DNA of 64,000 nt from Arthrobacter caoxuetaonis (GTDB lineage Bacteria; Actinomycetota; Actinomycetes; Actinomycetales; Micrococcaceae). The DNA is taken from NCBI RefSeq assembly GCF_023921125.1, contig NZ_CP099466.1, positions 496,001 through 560,000 of the forward strand, read 5' to 3'. The position numbers and the translations under genes were made by a program. Numbering within the stretch: the first letter of the stretch is position 1; each line of letters opens with the position of its first letter. This document shows, in pieces, positions 17,652 to 33,917 of the stretch. Under the pieces are notes generated by a model that worked only from the letters and a program-made list of their open reading frames with translations, was not told the DNA's origin and ran no database searches.

Positions 17652-20276
17652 TCAGGCGTTCGCGACCAGGCCCAGCTCCGCCTTGGAGGCCAGGCCGGAG
17701 TGTTCCGGCAGGACGCGCACGGTGTAGCCGAACGAACCCGCCACCTCGATGTGCAGTGTTCCCGAATAGAGGTACCGGCCCGAGCCGAGATCCTCGGCGA
17801 CCTGCAGGTCGAGGAATTGGTGATCGCTCAGTTTGTCCGTGCTGGAGACCTTGCCGTAGGCGGCCTCCACCACCACATCCGAGGGCTTGAGCGAGCCCAG
17901 GCTGACGTAGGCCTGAATGGTGAGGCTGTCACCGATCTGCGGTGCGTCGGAGATGCCGATCGAATCCACGTGCTCCACGGAAACGCCTGACCAGCCGTCC
18001 CGGACCTTCAGGATCCACGCCGCGAGTTCCTTTGCAGCCTGGTACTGGTTCGCTGCGGCTGTGCGGCCGGAGTCGCTGGCCGGCCGGTACAGCCGGTTCA
18101 CGTAGTCCTTCAGCATCCTCGAGGCAGACACCTGCGGCCCGAGTTCAGCCAGCGTGTGCTTGACCATTTCCAGCCACTCGCGCGGCAGGGAGTCCGCCGG
18201 CGCGTCCGACGGCCCGGCAGCACCGGCGTCGCCCGGAGGCTCCTGCCCGTAGAACAGGGGAGCGACGGTGTTTTCCAAGAGGTCGTACAGGGCCGAAGCC
18301 TCGATGTCGTCCCTCTGGTCCGCGGTGTAGAGCTCGCGGGTGTGCGTCCCTTCCCGCGGGTTGGCCGAGGGGATCGCCCACCCGTTGTCGCCGTCGTACA
18401 TCTCGTCCCACCAGCCGTCCATGATGGACACGTTCAGGCCGCCGTTAATGGCGGACTTCATGCCGGACGTCCCGGATGCTTCGAGCGGACGGATCGGATT
18501 GTTCAGCCAGACGTCGCAGCCAGGGAACAGTGTCCGCGCCATGGCGATGTCGTAGTTCGGCAGGAAGACGATCCTGTGGCGCAGCTCCGGGTCGTCGGTG
18601 AACTGCACCAGGTCCTGGATCATCCGCTTTCCCTGCTCGTCCGCCGGGTGCGATTTACCGGCAACGACAATTTGAACGGGATGGGTCGGGTGCAGGAGCA
18701 GGGCCTTGAGCCGGGCAGGATCGCGCAGCATCAGGGTGAGGCGCTTGTAGGTGGGGACCCGGCGTGCAAACCCGATGGTAAGGATGTCCGGATCGAGCAC
18801 CTCGTCGGTCCAGCCCAGCTGGGCGTCGGCGGCGCCGCGCTTGAGCCACGCTGCGCGGACACGGCCGCGGACGTCCTCGATCAAATTGCTGCGCAACCGG
18901 CGCCGCAGGTCCCAGAGTTCCTGGTCGGGAACTTCATAGGCGCGTGCCCAGTCCCGGTCATGGACGGAAGCGATGCCAAACTGCTGCTTGGCCAGTTCGG
19001 TGAGCTGCGGATCAACCCAGGTGGGCACATGCACGCCGTTCGTCACCGAGGTGATGGGAACCTCCGAGACATCGAAGCCGGGCCACAGGCCGGAGAACAT
19101 CTGGCGGGAGACTTCGCCGTGGAGTTTCGCTACGCCGTTGGCCCGCTGCGCCAGGCGCAGTCCCATAACGGCCATGTTGAACTTGCCGGAATCTCCGCCC
19201 TCGTAGTCCTCTGCCCCCAATGCGAGCACTTTGTCCGTAGGAACGGACTGGGCGAGGCCGGCGCTGAGGAAGTGCCGCACCTCCGCCTGGTCAAAGCGGT
19301 CAATGCCGGCGGGAACGGGGGTGTGGGTCGTGAAGACTGTCGATGCACGGGTGACAGTAAGGGCTTCTTCCCAGCCCATCCCGGTATCCATCAGCTCCCG
19401 GATGCGCTCGACGCCGAGGAAACCGGCATGGCCTTCATTGGTGTGGTAAACCTCCGGAGACGGCGCCCCCGTCAGACGTTCGAAGACCCGGAGCGCTTTG
19501 ACCCCGCCCATGCCAAGCAGGAGCTCCTGCTGGAGGCGGTGGTCCCCGCCGCCTCCGTAGAGGCGGTCGGTGATCCCGCGGGCGGCGTCGTCGTTGCCGC
19601 GGACGTCCGCGTCCAGCAGCAGCAGGGGGACGCGTCCGACGTCGGCGCGCCAGATCTGCGCCATGAGGTGCCGGCCGTTGGGCAGCGGCAAGTTGATCCG
19701 GGAAGGTGTGCCGTCTTCTTCACGCAGAAGTGTCAGCGGCAGCCCGTTGGGGTCCAGGACCGGGTAGGTTTCCTGCTGCCATCCGTCCCGGGACAGGGAC
19801 TGCTTGAAGTACCCGGCCTGATACAGCAGGCCGACGCCGACCAGAGGTACGCCAAGGTCTGAGGCAGCCTTGAGGTGGTCTCCCGCGAGGATGCCGAGAC
19901 CGCCGGAGTACTGGGGAAGGACAGCGCTGATGCCGTACTCGGGCGAGAAGTAAGCGATAGACCGGGGAGCGTCTTCGCCCAGCGACTGGTACCAGCGCGG
20001 GGCGCTCAGATAGTGCTCGAGTCCCTCGTCCAGGGTCCGGATGCGTTCAACCAGTTCCGGATCGGCAGCGATGCGCTCCAGGGTCTGGCGGCTGGCCGCT
20101 CCCAGGGCACGGATCGGGTCGTGGCCGCTGGCTTCCCAGTTCTGCGGGTCCAGGTCATGGAAGAGCTCCAGCGTGGGTTGATGCCAGCTCCAGCGGAGGT
20201 TCTTGGCCAACCTTGCCAGCGGAGCAATGCTCTCGGGGAGGACAGTACGGACGGTAAACCTTCGGATTGCCTTCAC
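17652..20276 (-). CDS. glgP: Alpha-glucan (glycogen) phosphorylase
   Basis: Releases glucose-1-phosphate from alpha-1,4-glucan. The 874-residue protein belongs to the bacterial/archaeal phosphorylase branch with the extra N-terminal domain (LARLAKNLRWSWHQPTLELFHDLDP). The core has YFSPEYGISAVLPQYSGGLGILAGDHLKAASDLG, and the PLP lysine lies in EASGTSGMKSAINGGLNVS. Residues of the last 100 positions form a DUF3417-like beta domain. Start chosen at GTG 20276 (KAIRRFTVRTVLPES), 7 nt after a TAGCGT box; the longer frame starting at 20321 would cover that promoter. Confidence 0.92.
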   Translation of the reverse strand: MKAIRRFTVRTVLPESIAPLARLAKNLRWSWHQPTLELFHDLDPQNWEASGHDPIRALGAASRQTLERIAADPELVERIRTLDEGLEHYLSAPRWYQSLGEDAPRSIAYFSPEYGISAVLPQYSGGLGILAGDHLKAASDLGVPLVGVGLLYQAGYFKQSLSRDGWQQETYPVLDPNGLPLTLLREEDGTPSRINLPLPNGRHLMAQIWRADVGRVPLLLLDADVRGNDDAARGITDRLYGGGGDHRLQQELLLGMGGVKALRVFERLTGAPSPEVYHTNEGHAGFLGVERIRELMDTGMGWEEALTVTRASTVFTTHTPVPAGIDRFDQAEVRHFLSAGLAQSVPTDKVLALGAEDYEGGDSGKFNMAVMGLRLAQRANGVAKLHGEVSRQMFSGLWPGFDVSEVPITSVTNGVHVPTWVDPQLTELAKQQFGIASVHDRDWARAYEVPDQELWDLRRRLRSNLIEDVRGRVRAAWLKRGAADAQLGWTDEVLDPDILTIGFARRVPTYKRLTLMLRDPARLKALLLHPTHPVQIVVAGKSHPADEQGKRMIQDLVQFTDDPELRHRIVFLPNYDIAMARTLFPGCDVWLNNPIRPLEASGTSGMKSAINGGLNVSIMDGWWDEMYDGDNGWAIPSANPREGTHTRELYTADQRDDIEASALYDLLENTVAPLFYGQEPPGDAGAAGPSDAPADSLPREWLEMVKHTLAELGPQVSASRMLKDYVNRLYRPASDSGRTAAANQYQAAKELAAWILKVRDGWSGVSVEHVDSIGISDAPQIGDSLTIQAYVSLGSLKPSDVVVEAAYGKVSSTDKLSDHQFLDLQVAEDLGSGRYLYSGTLHIEVAGSFGYTVRVLPEHSGLASKAELGLVANA

Positions 20277-20283
20277 CCACGTT

Positions 20284-20289
20284 ACGCTA
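20284..20289 (-). promoter_or_regulatory. -10 box of glgP, leaderless type
   Basis: TAGCGT on the minus strand, with 7 nt to the GTG at 20276. Confidence 0.5.
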
Positions 20290-20453
20290 GCGCAGATCAG
20301 CTCAAACGTGCTCTGTGTCACGTAAAAGCAGTGCGGATTAACCCCGGATTTCCGCCTGCGCCCCTCACCTGCGGGGATTCACGTGACCCCGCTCTGACCT
20401 GTGCCGATGGGGGCAAAAGGTATGTGCCCTTAGCAATCTGTCCTGATTGTCGC

Positions 20454-20459
20454 TAACGT
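20454..20459 (+). promoter_or_regulatory. -10 box of glgE, leaderless type
   Basis: TAACGT with 7 nt to the GTG at 20467. It drives the glgE-treS-maltokinase/glgB operon, divergent from glgP. Confidence 0.5.
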
Positions 20460-20466
20460 CTAGTCT

Positions 20467-22518
20467 GTGACCACTTCCAGCGCGTTGCCATCTGATGTCC
20501 AGCCCGCCAAGGAACTCCGGTTTGGCCGGATTCCGATCCTCAATGTGTCTCCCGTAGTCGGCTGCGGCCGATTTCCGGCGAAGGCGGTCCCGGGGGAGGA
20601 CCTCGTGATCGGGGCGACTGTCTTCCGCGAAGGCCACGATCTGGTCGGGGCGACTGCCGTACTGTATGACGCTGCGGGCGTCGAGGTGCAGCGGCACCGG
20701 ATGCACCCTGTGGGACAAGGGCTTGACCGGTGGGAAGGCCAGTTGCGCCCGGAGGCCGTGGGCAGTTTCTCCTTCGCCGTTGAAGGCTGGGCAGATCTCT
20801 ACGGCACCTGGCACCACAATGCCGAGGTGAAAATCGATGCCGGTGTCGACGTCGAACTGATGCTGGCTGAAGGCGCCGCACTTTTCGATGCCGCAGCTGA
20901 CGGGCGGCCCGAAGAGGATGCCCGGATACTGCGCGAAACCGCCGGGACCATGCGCGACACAGCCCAGAACCCGGGCGTCCGGCTGGAGGCTGCCGGCCGG
21001 AGCGAACTGACACAGGTGCTGGACCGCGAACCGATTCGTGACCTGGTGACCTCGTCAGACAGGTTCCCGATCAACGTTGAGCGGGAGCGTGCAGGCCGGG
21101 GCGCCTGGTACGAATTCTTCCCCCGTTCAGAAGGTGCTTCCTTCGACCCCGCGACCCAATCCTGGACATCCGGAACGTTCCGGACCGCTGCCCACAGCCT
21201 GGACCGCGTGGCAGCCATGGGATTCGATGTCATCTACCTGCCCCCGATCCATCCGATCGGCACGACGCACCGCAAGGGTCCGAACAACACCCTGGTAGCA
21301 GGAGAGCATGACCCCGGTTCGCCGTGGGCCATCGGCGCACCGGAAGGCGGCCATGATGCGATCCACCCTGACCTGGGCACTTTCGAGGACTTTGACTACT
21401 TCGTTGACGCTGCCGGGCGCCGGGGACTGGACGTAGCGATTGACCTGGCGCTGCAGGCCTCGCCGGACCATCCGTGGGTGAAGGAACACCCGGAGTGGTT
21501 CACCACCCGCATCGACGGGACGATCGCCTACGCGGAAAACCCGCCGAAGAAGTACCAGGACATCTATCCGCTGAACTTCGACAACGACTACGAAGGCCTG
21601 TCCCGTGAAATCCTGCGGATCGTGCGGATGTGGATCAGCCACGGCGTCAAGATCTTTCGGGTGGACAACCCGCACACCAAACCGCTGCGGTTCTGGGAAT
21701 GGCTGATTGCCACCGTCAACGAGGAAGATCCGGACGTCGTCTTCCTGGCGGAGGCCTTCACCCGCCCGCCCATGATGCACGCACTGGGGATGGCCGGTTT
21801 CCAGCAGTCCTACACGTACTTCACCTGGCGGAATACAAGGGCCGAGATCGAGGAATACTTCCACGAAATCTCGCGGAAAACCGCCGCGTTCTTCCGTCCG
21901 AACTTCTTCGTGAACACCCCGGACATCCTGACGGAGTTCCTCCAGTACGGCGGCCCGCCCGCGTTCAAGATCCGTGCGGTGCTGGCCTCCACGGCCAGCC
22001 CGCTCTGGGGGATGTATGCAGGGTTTGAGCTGTACGAGCACGTTGCCCGGCCCGGTGCCGAGGAGTACCTGGACAACGAGAAATTCGAGTTCAAGCAGCG
22101 CGACTTCGCCCTGGCCGAGGCACAGGACCGCAGCCTTGCCCCGTACATCACCCGGCTCAACCAGATCCGCCGTGCGCACCCCTCGCTTGGCGACCTCCAG
22201 AACCTGACCGTGCACTCCAGCACGGACGAAGCCACGGTGGTCTACTCCAAGCACAAACAGGAACGGCTATCCGACCCGAGAAGTAAGGACACACTGATCA
22301 TCGTTGTGAACACCGATCCGCACAGTGCACGGGAGTGCACCGTAACGCTGGATCTTGACGCCCTGCACCTGGACCCGGAGGACTTCAACGAGGACGGGAC
22401 TTTCTGGGTTGACGACCTGATCAGCGGACAGAGCTGGCGCTGGGGACAGTACAACTATGTGCGGCTTGACGCGCATTACGAACCCGCGCACATCCTTTCG
22501 GTTCGGAGGGCAAAGTAG
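20467..22518 (+). CDS. glgE: Alpha-1,4-glucan:maltose-1-phosphate maltosyltransferase
   Basis: Adds maltosyl units from maltose-1-phosphate to growing alpha-glucan. The 683-residue protein starts with the GlgE N-terminal and helical insert domains (FGRIPILNVSPVVGCGRFPAKAVPGE). The GH13_3 barrel carries nucleophile Asp400 (FRVDNPHTKP) and acid/base Glu429 (FLAEAFTRP); the NPHTKP sequence is diagnostic for phosphate-accepting GlgE rather than amylase. First gene of a three-gene operon. Its TAG stop shares one base with the treS GTG start, so the two are translationally coupled. Confidence 0.95.
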   Translation: MTTSSALPSDVQPAKELRFGRIPILNVSPVVGCGRFPAKAVPGEDLVIGATVFREGHDLVGATAVLYDAAGVEVQRHRMHPVGQGLDRWEGQLRPEAVGSFSFAVEGWADLYGTWHHNAEVKIDAGVDVELMLAEGAALFDAAADGRPEEDARILRETAGTMRDTAQNPGVRLEAAGRSELTQVLDREPIRDLVTSSDRFPINVERERAGRGAWYEFFPRSEGASFDPATQSWTSGTFRTAAHSLDRVAAMGFDVIYLPPIHPIGTTHRKGPNNTLVAGEHDPGSPWAIGAPEGGHDAIHPDLGTFEDFDYFVDAAGRRGLDVAIDLALQASPDHPWVKEHPEWFTTRIDGTIAYAENPPKKYQDIYPLNFDNDYEGLSREILRIVRMWISHGVKIFRVDNPHTKPLRFWEWLIATVNEEDPDVVFLAEAFTRPPMMHALGMAGFQQSYTYFTWRNTRAEIEEYFHEISRKTAAFFRPNFFVNTPDILTEFLQYGGPPAFKIRAVLASTASPLWGMYAGFELYEHVARPGAEEYLDNEKFEFKQRDFALAEAQDRSLAPYITRLNQIRRAHPSLGDLQNLTVHSSTDEATVVYSKHKQERLSDPRSKDTLIIVVNTDPHSARECTVTLDLDALHLDPEDFNEDGTFWVDDLISGQSWRWGQYNYVRLDAHYEPAHILSVRRAK

Positions 22519-24287
22519 TGGTAAATCCATTCCAGCTGCATGCACCCGGCCTTACCAATGACCCGAACTGGTACCGCAAGGCGGTTTTCTACGAAGTCCT
22601 GGTACGCGGCTTCCGTGATTCGAACGGAGACGGCAACGGCGACTTCACCGGATTGATCTCCCAGCTGGACTACCTCCAGTGGCTCGGCGTCGATTGCCTC
22701 TGGCTGCCCCCGTTCTTCAAGTCTCCGCTGCGCGACGGCGGATACGACATCTCCGACTACTACGACGTGCTGAGCGAGTTCGGCACCATCAGCGACTTCA
22801 AGCGGCTGGTTGCCGAAGCCCATGCCCGCGGCCTGCGCGTCATCATCGACCTTCCGCTGAACCACACCTCGGACAAGCACCCCTGGTTCGAAGAATCCCG
22901 CAATGACCCGGAAGGCCCCTACGGCGACTTCTACGTGTGGTCCGACACCGATCAGAAATACGAAGATGCCCGCATCATTTTCGTGGACACAGAGGAATCG
23001 AACTGGGCCTTTGACCCGGTACGCCGCCAGTTCTACTGGCACCGGTTCTTCAGCCACCAGCCGGACCTGAACTTCGAGAACCCCAAAGTCGTGGAGGCGG
23101 TGTTCGACGTCGTCCGTTTCTGGCTGGACCAGGGAATCGACGGCTTCCGTGCGGACGCCATCCCCTATCTCTTTGAGGAGGACGGCACCAACTGCGAGAA
23201 CCTGCCGGCAACGCACCGGTTCCTCAAGGATCTGCGCACCATGGTGGACGAAAACTATCCCGGCCGGGTCATCGTGGCTGAAGCCAACCAGATGCCGCAT
23301 GAGGTCGTGGAGTACTTCGGCGACGAGACCGGCCCGGAATGCCACATGTGCTTCCATTTCCCGATCATGCCCCGCCTGTTCTACGCGCTGCGGGACCAGA
23401 AGGCCGCACCGATCGTGCAGACCATGGAAGAAACCCCGGAAATCCCCCAGGGCGGCCAGTGGGGAACATTCCTGCGCAACCACGACGAGCTGACGCTCGA
23501 AATGGTGACCAATGAGGAACGCCAGGCCATGCTGGGCTGGTACGCGCCGGACTCCCGGATGCGGGCCAACATTGGTATTCGACGCCGGCTGGCGCCGCTG
23601 CTGGACAACTCGCGCTCCGAGATCGAACTCATCCATGCGCTGCTGCTCTCGCTTCCGGGCAGCCCGTTCCTTTATTACGGGGACGAGATCGGGATGGGTG
23701 ACAACATCTGGCTCGAGGACCGGGATTCTTCCCGTACCCCCATGCAGTGGAACCCCGACCGCAATGCGGGATTCTCCACAGCAGACCCTGGCAAGGTCTA
23801 CCTGCCGGTGGTGCAGTCGCTGGTGTACCACTACAACCACGTGAACGTTGAAGCACAGCTCGCCAGCTCGTCGTCGCTGCTGCACTGGATGCGCCAGATG
23901 ATCATGGTCCGGCGGGTGCATCCTTCGTTCGGCCTGGGGTCCTACCGGAACGTGCCGACCGACAGTGAAGCTGTCCTGGCGTTCCTCCGCGAACTGCCGG
24001 AGGACAATCCCGAGGGCGAAGCAGGGGAGACGATGTTCTGCATCTTCAACCTCTCCCAGCACCCGGTGGCGGCAACGGTCCAGCTCCCGGAGTTCGCAAA
24101 CAGGGGCCTGCGGGATGCTTTCGGCGGCACCCCCTTCCCGGCGTTCGGTGAGGACGGTGTGCTCACCCTCACGCTCGGGAGCCATGACTTCTTCTGGCTC
24201 CGGCTGCGCTCTGCGAAGTCCAACACCAGCTCCCCGCAGACCGAAGCTCTTCCGCTCATCGTCGCCTCGGAGGCCGCACCTAAATGA
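22518..24287 (+). CDS. treS: Trehalose synthase (maltose alpha-D-glucosyltransferase)
   Basis: Interconverts trehalose and maltose. The 589-residue GH13_16 protein starts [37 protein letters not shown] and keeps catalytic Asp213 ([10 protein letters not shown]), Glu255 (VAEANQMP) and the [11 protein letters not shown] segment typical of TreS. The C-terminal beta domain ends at about residue 570, with no maltokinase fused. Start GTG at 22518 overlaps the glgE stop; GGAGGG lies about 10 nt upstream. It overlaps the downstream gene by ATGA, so maltose can be passed directly to the kinase encoded there. Confidence 0.95.
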   Translation: MVNPFQLHAPGLTNDPNWYRKAVFYEVLVRGFRDSNGDGNGDFTGLISQLDYLQWLGVDCLWLPPFFKSPLRDGGYDISDYYDVLSEFGTISDFKRLVAEAHARGLRVIIDLPLNHTSDKHPWFEESRNDPEGPYGDFYVWSDTDQKYEDARIIFVDTEESNWAFDPVRRQFYWHRFFSHQPDLNFENPKVVEAVFDVVRFWLDQGIDGFRADAIPYLFEEDGTNCENLPATHRFLKDLRTMVDENYPGRVIVAEANQMPHEVVEYFGDETGPECHMCFHFPIMPRLFYALRDQKAAPIVQTMEETPEIPQGGQWGTFLRNHDELTLEMVTNEERQAMLGWYAPDSRMRANIGIRRRLAPLLDNSRSEIELIHALLLSLPGSPFLYYGDEIGMGDNIWLEDRDSSRTPMQWNPDRNAGFSTADPGKVYLPVVQSLVYHYNHVNVEAQLASSSSLLHWMRQMIMVRRVHPSFGLGSYRNVPTDSEAVLAFLRELPEDNPEGEAGETMFCIFNLSQHPVAATVQLPEFANRGLRDAFGGTPFPAFGEDGVLTLTLGSHDFFWLRLRSAKSNTSSPQTEALPLIVASEAAPK

Positions 24288-27200
24288 CAGAGACCATTCC
24301 GACCCTGCCCGAACTTCTCACTGCCTGGCTGCCCCGGCAGCGATGGTTCCCGGCCAAGGGGCGGGATGTGACCCTCAAACGCGTCGGCGGCATCGAATTG
24401 GAGGATCCAGAGGGACTCGTTGAACTCCACGTGCACTTCGTCGCCGTTGAATCCGGACGGCGGGTCGACGTCATCAGTGTTCCCATCACCATGAGGAGCG
24501 AGCCGGAACCCGAACTGGAAACTGCGCTGCTCGGCCCGGTTGAACAAGCCGGCGCCGGACGGCAGTGGCTCTATGACGGGACAGCGGACCCGGTTTTCGT
24601 GACGGCCTGGCTCGAGACGATGCGGTCGCAGGCAAGTTCCCTGGACGGGCGCACCCACGGCTACGCAATGGGCGGCTTCGCCGACTGGGACGCGTTCACC
24701 GAACCGCTGTCCATCCAGGTGCTCAAGGGGGAGCAGTCCAACACCTCGGTCATCGCCTCGACGCCGCAGGCTCCGGTCATCGTGAAGTTCTACCGGGTGC
24801 TGGCAGCCGGTGAGAGCCCCGACGTCCTCGTCAGCGCCAAACTCACCGAAGGCGGTTCGCACGATGTCCCGGCAACCCTGGGATGGCTCACCGGAAGCTG
24901 GCTGGACGTGTACGACGCCGAAACTGCTGCCTGGACCACCGGAGACGTGAGCGTACTGCGGGAATTCATCCCCAACAGCGAAGACGCGTGGCGGACGGCG
25001 TCCTCCGCGGCTGTGGCGGGACGGGATTTTACGGCCGAGGCTGAAGAACTTGGCGCCGTCACCGGCCGGATCCACTCACAGCTCGACGCCGCGTTCGGAG
25101 CAAGGAAGCCGACGCCGGCAGAACGGGCGGAGTTCCTTGCTTCCCTGATCCGCAGGATCCGCTGGGAATGGGAAGAAGCAGGAAGCTACGTCGGGCCCTA
25201 CGGCGCCACCGTGGAGCGCCTGCTGGAGAGCCTGGAGCACTTGGAAACACTTCCCAATCTCCAGCGCATCCATGCCGATTACCACCTGGGCCAGGTGCTG
25301 TATTCGGCAGAGCGCGGCTGGACGGTGCTGGACTTTGAAGGCGAGCCGCTGCGCCCGGCCGCCGAGCGAAGCGTCCCGGACGTTGCCCTGCGCGACGTCG
25401 TCGGAATGCTCCGGTCCATTGACTACGCCGCCGCGGTGGCCGTGATCGGAAGCACCGGTTCCGGCCCCGAAGAAGCGAGCGGCAATTCCGGCCGCCGCGC
25501 CAAAGCCGGCCGGTGGGCGCAGGCGGCCTCCGAAGCTTTCCTCCGCGGCTACGAGAAAGAGACAGGAACAGCGGTCCACAAGTCGGATCCGCTTTTCCTC
25601 GCCCTGTGGTTGGACAAAGCCCTGTACGAAGTTGTCTACGAGATCCGCAACCGCCCGGCATGGATTGAGGTGCCGGCCACCGCAGCCCGCAACGTGCTGG
25701 AAGAACTCCAGCTGGAGCAGGATCCGACGAAAGGCCAGGAAGAGAGCCCCGTGAACACGACACACAACCCTGAACCCGAGAAGCCTGCTGCCGGGGAACC
25801 CGCTCTTCCAGCGGCTCCTGCGGAGCCGGCCCTTCCGGCGGCTCCTGTGGAGCCGGCCCTTCCGGCTGTGCCCGACAACGCAGCCGGCACGGCGCTCGCC
25901 CACGGACCGGGAGGTGCAGAAGCGGAACTTCCCGCCGTCCCTGATACCGCAGCAGCCGGGAACGATGCGGGTGCCAAAGCGCCGCTGCCCGTCTCGGAGG
26001 ACGTGCTGGCGGCGGTCTCACACGGAAGCTATTACCAGCCCCATGCGGTGCTCGGTGCCCACCTTGACGACCGCGGCACGGTAACCATCCGCACGCTGCG
26101 GCCGCTGGCCCGGGAAGTCACGGCCGTGACGCCGGACCGCCGTGTGCCGCTGCACCACGAGTACAACGGGATCTGGGCGGGAACCCTGCCAGCACCCGCC
26201 CCCGGCCAGGTTCCCGATTACCGGGTGGAGGTCAGCTATGAAGGACTGCCCGCCACCACGGTGGATGATCCGTACCGTTTCCTGCCCAGCCTCGGCGAAA
26301 TGGACCTGCACCTCATCGGCGAAGGCCGGCATGAGAAGCTCTGGACGGTCCTCGGAGCCAACCCGCATCATTACAGCTCGGTTCTGGGTGAAGTCCACGG
26401 CGTCAGTTTCGCTGTCTGGGCTCCGAATGCGCAGGCAGTCCGGGTGGAGGGTGACTTCAACGGCTGGGACGGGCGGATCCACGCGATGCGTTCACTGGGC
26501 AGCACGGGAGTCTGGGAGATCTTTATCCCGGACGTGGAACCGGGTTCGCGCTACAAGTACGAGATTCTGGGCAGGGACGGGGTCTGGCGCGAGAAGGCCG
26601 ATCCCATGGCCAAGGGGACCGAAGCCCCTCCGCTGACCGGATCCCGGGTTGTTGAATCCACCTACCGTTTCGAAGACCAGGCCTGGATGGAGGCCCGCGC
26701 CCAGCGGGATCCGCATAATTCCCCCATGAGCGTCTACGAAGTCCACCTGGGCTCCTGGCGCCTGGGACTGGACTACCGTGAGCTGGCGACCCAGCTGGCG
26801 GAGTATGTGAGCTGGCAGGGATTCACCCATGTCGAGTTCATGCCGGTGGCCGAACACCCCTTCGGCGGTTCCTGGGGTTACCAGATCACCAGCTACTTCG
26901 CACCGACGTCCCGCTTCGGGCACCCGGACGATTTCCGCTACCTGGTCGATACGCTGCACCAGGCGGGCATCGGCGTCATCCTCGACTGGGTTCCGGGTCA
27001 TTTCCCCAAGGATTCGTGGGCCCTGGCGAACTTTGACGGACAGCCGCTCTACGAACACCCTGACCCGATGCGCGGTGAACAGCCGGACTGGGGCACGCTC
27101 ATCTTCGACTACGGCCGCAACGAAGTACGGAACTTCCTCGTGGCCAACGCGATTTACTGGCTTGAGGAATTCCACATCGACGGGCTGCGGGTCGACGCCG

Positions 27201-28159
27201 TCGCCTCCATGCTTTACCTCGACTACTCGCGTCCGGCAGACCAGTGGCGTCCCAATGCGTTTGGCGGCCGCGAAAACCTGGAAGCCATTTCGTTCCTTCA
27301 GGAAGTCAATGCCACCGCCTACCGCCGGGTGCCCGGAATCGTCATGGTCGCAGAAGAGTCGACGGCGTTCCCGGGTGTCACCGCACCGACAAGCACCGGC
27401 GGACTCGGCTTCGGCCTGAAATGGAACATGGGGTGGATGAACGACACCCTGGAGTACATGTCGGAAGACCCGATCAACCGCATGTACCACCACGCCAAGC
27501 TCACGTTCTCCCTGGTCTACGCCTTCACCGAGAATTTCCTGCTGCCCATCAGCCACGACGAAGTCGTGCATGGCAAGGGTTCGCTGCTTCGCAAGATGCC
27601 GGGGGACCGGTGGCAGCAGCTCGCCAACGTCCGCGCCTACCTGGCGTTCCAATGGGCCCACCCGGGCAAGCAGCTCATCTTCATGGGGACTGAGTTCGGC
27701 CAGGAAGCCGAATGGTCTGAACAGTACGGACTGGACTGGTACCTGACCGAAACGCCGCAGCACCGCGGGGTGCAGCTGCTGGTCAAGGAGCTGAACGGGA
27801 TCTACCAGCGGACGCCTGCGCTGTACGACCGGGATAACGAGCCGGCCGGGTTCCAGTGGATCAACGAGAACGACGGCGCACGGAACGTCCTCTCCTTCAT
27901 CCGTTGGGACCATCAGGGCAACCCGCTGGTCTGCATAGCGAACTTCTCCGGAAACCCGCATGAAGGCTTCCGTGTGGGCCTGCCCTGGGCAGGCGACTGG
28001 GTGGAGCGGCTCAATACGGATGCCTCCGACTTCGGCGGCTCGGGCGTCGGGAACATGGGGACGGTTACTGCAACTGAGGGTGCCTACGAAGGGCAGCCCG
28101 CTTCGGCGGAACTCCGGCTGCCGCCGCTGGGCGTCCTCTACCTGACGCCCCGCGCATAG
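24284..28159 (+). CDS. glgB: Fusion protein: maltokinase + 1,4-alpha-glucan branching enzyme
   Basis: A single 1291-codon frame. Residues 1-485 are maltokinase (Pep2/Mak): the N-terminal cap [14 protein letters not shown], then the phosphotransferase motifs [10 protein letters not shown] (about 329-338) and DFEGEPLRP (about 350). Residues 490-567 are a Pro/Ala/Glu linker with [12 protein letters not shown] repeats. Residues about 570-1291 are GlgB: N-terminal CBM48 modules ([34 protein letters not shown]), then the barrel with nucleophile Asp971 (LRVDAVASM), Glu1024 (VAEEST) and Asp1092 (ISHDEVVHG). The protein would make maltose-1-phosphate from TreS product and branch the GlgE polymer. An internal GTG at 25751 with AGGAAGAGAG upstream could also give a free 802-residue GlgB. 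Confidence 0.92.
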   Translation: MTETIPTLPELLTAWLPRQRWFPAKGRDVTLKRVGGIELEDPEGLVELHVHFVAVESGRRVDVISVPITMRSEPEPELETALLGPVEQAGAGRQWLYDGTADPVFVTAWLETMRSQASSLDGRTHGYAMGGFADWDAFTEPLSIQVLKGEQSNTSVIASTPQAPVIVKFYRVLAAGESPDVLVSAKLTEGGSHDVPATLGWLTGSWLDVYDAETAAWTTGDVSVLREFIPNSEDAWRTASSAAVAGRDFTAEAEELGAVTGRIHSQLDAAFGARKPTPAERAEFLASLIRRIRWEWEEAGSYVGPYGATVERLLESLEHLETLPNLQRIHADYHLGQVLYSAERGWTVLDFEGEPLRPAAERSVPDVALRDVVGMLRSIDYAAAVAVIGSTGSGPEEASGNSGRRAKAGRWAQAASEAFLRGYEKETGTAVHKSDPLFLALWLDKALYEVVYEIRNRPAWIEVPATAARNVLEELQLEQDPTKGQEESPVNTTHNPEPEKPAAGEPALPAAPAEPALPAAPVEPALPAVPDNAAGTALAHGPGGAEAELPAVPDTAAAGNDAGAKAPLPVSEDVLAAVSHGSYYQPHAVLGAHLDDRGTVTIRTLRPLAREVTAVTPDRRVPLHHEYNGIWAGTLPAPAPGQVPDYRVEVSYEGLPATTVDDPYRFLPSLGEMDLHLIGEGRHEKLWTVLGANPHHYSSVLGEVHGVSFAVWAPNAQAVRVEGDFNGWDGRIHAMRSLGSTGVWEIFIPDVEPGSRYKYEILGRDGVWREKADPMAKGTEAPPLTGSRVVESTYRFEDQAWMEARAQRDPHNSPMSVYEVHLGSWRLGLDYRELATQLAEYVSWQGFTHVEFMPVAEHPFGGSWGYQITSYFAPTSRFGHPDDFRYLVDTLHQAGIGVILDWVPGHFPKDSWALANFDGQPLYEHPDPMRGEQPDWGTLIFDYGRNEVRNFLVANAIYWLEEFHIDGLRVDAVASMLYLDYSRPADQWRPNAFGGRENLEAISFLQEVNATAYRRVPGIVMVAEESTAFPGVTAPTSTGGLGFGLKWNMGWMNDTLEYMSEDPINRMYHHAKLTFSLVYAFTENFLLPISHDEVVHGKGSLLRKMPGDRWQQLANVRAYLAFQWAHPGKQLIFMGTEFGQEAEWSEQYGLDWYLTETPQHRGVQLLVKELNGIYQRTPALYDRDNEPAGFQWINENDGARNVLSFIRWDHQGNPLVCIANFSGNPHEGFRVGLPWAGDWVERLNTDASDFGGSGVGNMGTVTATEGAYEGQPASAELRLPPLGVLYLTPRA
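25796..25878 (+). repeat. Tandem 27-bp repeats in the fusion linker
   Basis: Three imperfect 27-bp units encode EPALPAAP-(A/V) in a row, the third ending PAVP. They form a flexible, acidic-proline linker between the kinase and the branching enzyme. Repeat number could vary between strains by slippage. Confidence 0.75.
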
Positions 28160-28191
28160 CGGGTCTCGCAGGGGTCGAACAGCCCCAGCCG

Positions 28192-28225
28192 TTGGCGGGT
28201 TCGGGTGTAGATCCGAGCCCGCCAA
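28192..28225 (+). terminator. Terminator hairpin after glgB
   Basis: A 13-bp stem (28192-28204 with 28213-28225, one G-U pair) around an 8-nt loop ends the alpha-glucan operon, just upstream of the first rRNA promoter. Confidence 0.7.
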
Positions 28226-28230
28226 AATCG

Positions 28231-28239
28231 TGCTATAGT
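28231..28239 (+). promoter_or_regulatory. Extended -10 promoter of rRNA operon 1
   Basis: TGC-TATAGT lies 9 nt after the glgB terminator and about 340 nt before 16S. No good -35 is found at 16-18 nt. The leader sequence from 28240 to 28572 contains no gene. Confidence 0.55.
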
Positions 28240-28398
28240 TGATATCCGCGCAGAACGAGAGATCGGGAAGCGCGCCGCAGGGCCGAGAAGCCGGTTTGAC
28301 ACCGACAGGCCAGCGGTACTAAGATAGAAAAGTTGCTCCGGAGCGACGGAGAGCACAAGATTCCACGGAATATCAGCTCTCCCGGTGCCGGAAGTACC

Positions 28399-28425
28399 TG
28401 TTGTTTGAGAACTCAATAGTGTGCC
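28399..28425 (+). promoter_or_regulatory. rRNA leader antitermination box (boxA-like)
   Basis: TGTTGTTTGAGAACTCAATA is the conserved actinobacterial rRNA leader element. A near-identical copy occurs in the 16S-23S spacer (30435-30458), as expected for antitermination and processing signals. Confidence 0.7.
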
Positions 28426-28572
28426 AAGTTTATTGATACCAATTATTTTGATTGGTTGAACTGGCTGTTCGGCCCACCCCGTGGGCTGGAGCAGCTTTTT
28501 TAGCTGGTTTCGAATTTAGTGCATGACTGTGCAGCCAATTTTCCTTGGCTCCGGTTGTGTGTCTGTAACACA

Positions 28573-33700
<5,128 letters not shown>

Positions 33701-33917
33701 ACACCAACACCTGGGGAAACACGACTTCAAACGGTTTCCCAACGTACAGGGTGTTGTGATCATGCTGCTTGCGTCCACTATGTGGTTCCCAACCAACAAC
33801 CCGCCAGGGTTGTTCTGGTTGCAGGAACTAATTGAATACACGGTTATCGTGTAATCCACTGATTTACCCGCCATACCACCGGACTCGGTCCGGGTGGGTG
33901 TGTGCCGGGTTGGTAGG

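Noticed and set aside
28211..28216. A -35 box for rRNA operon 1
   Set aside because: No hexamer near TTGACA at 16-18 nt from TATAGT; only the extended -10 is supported.
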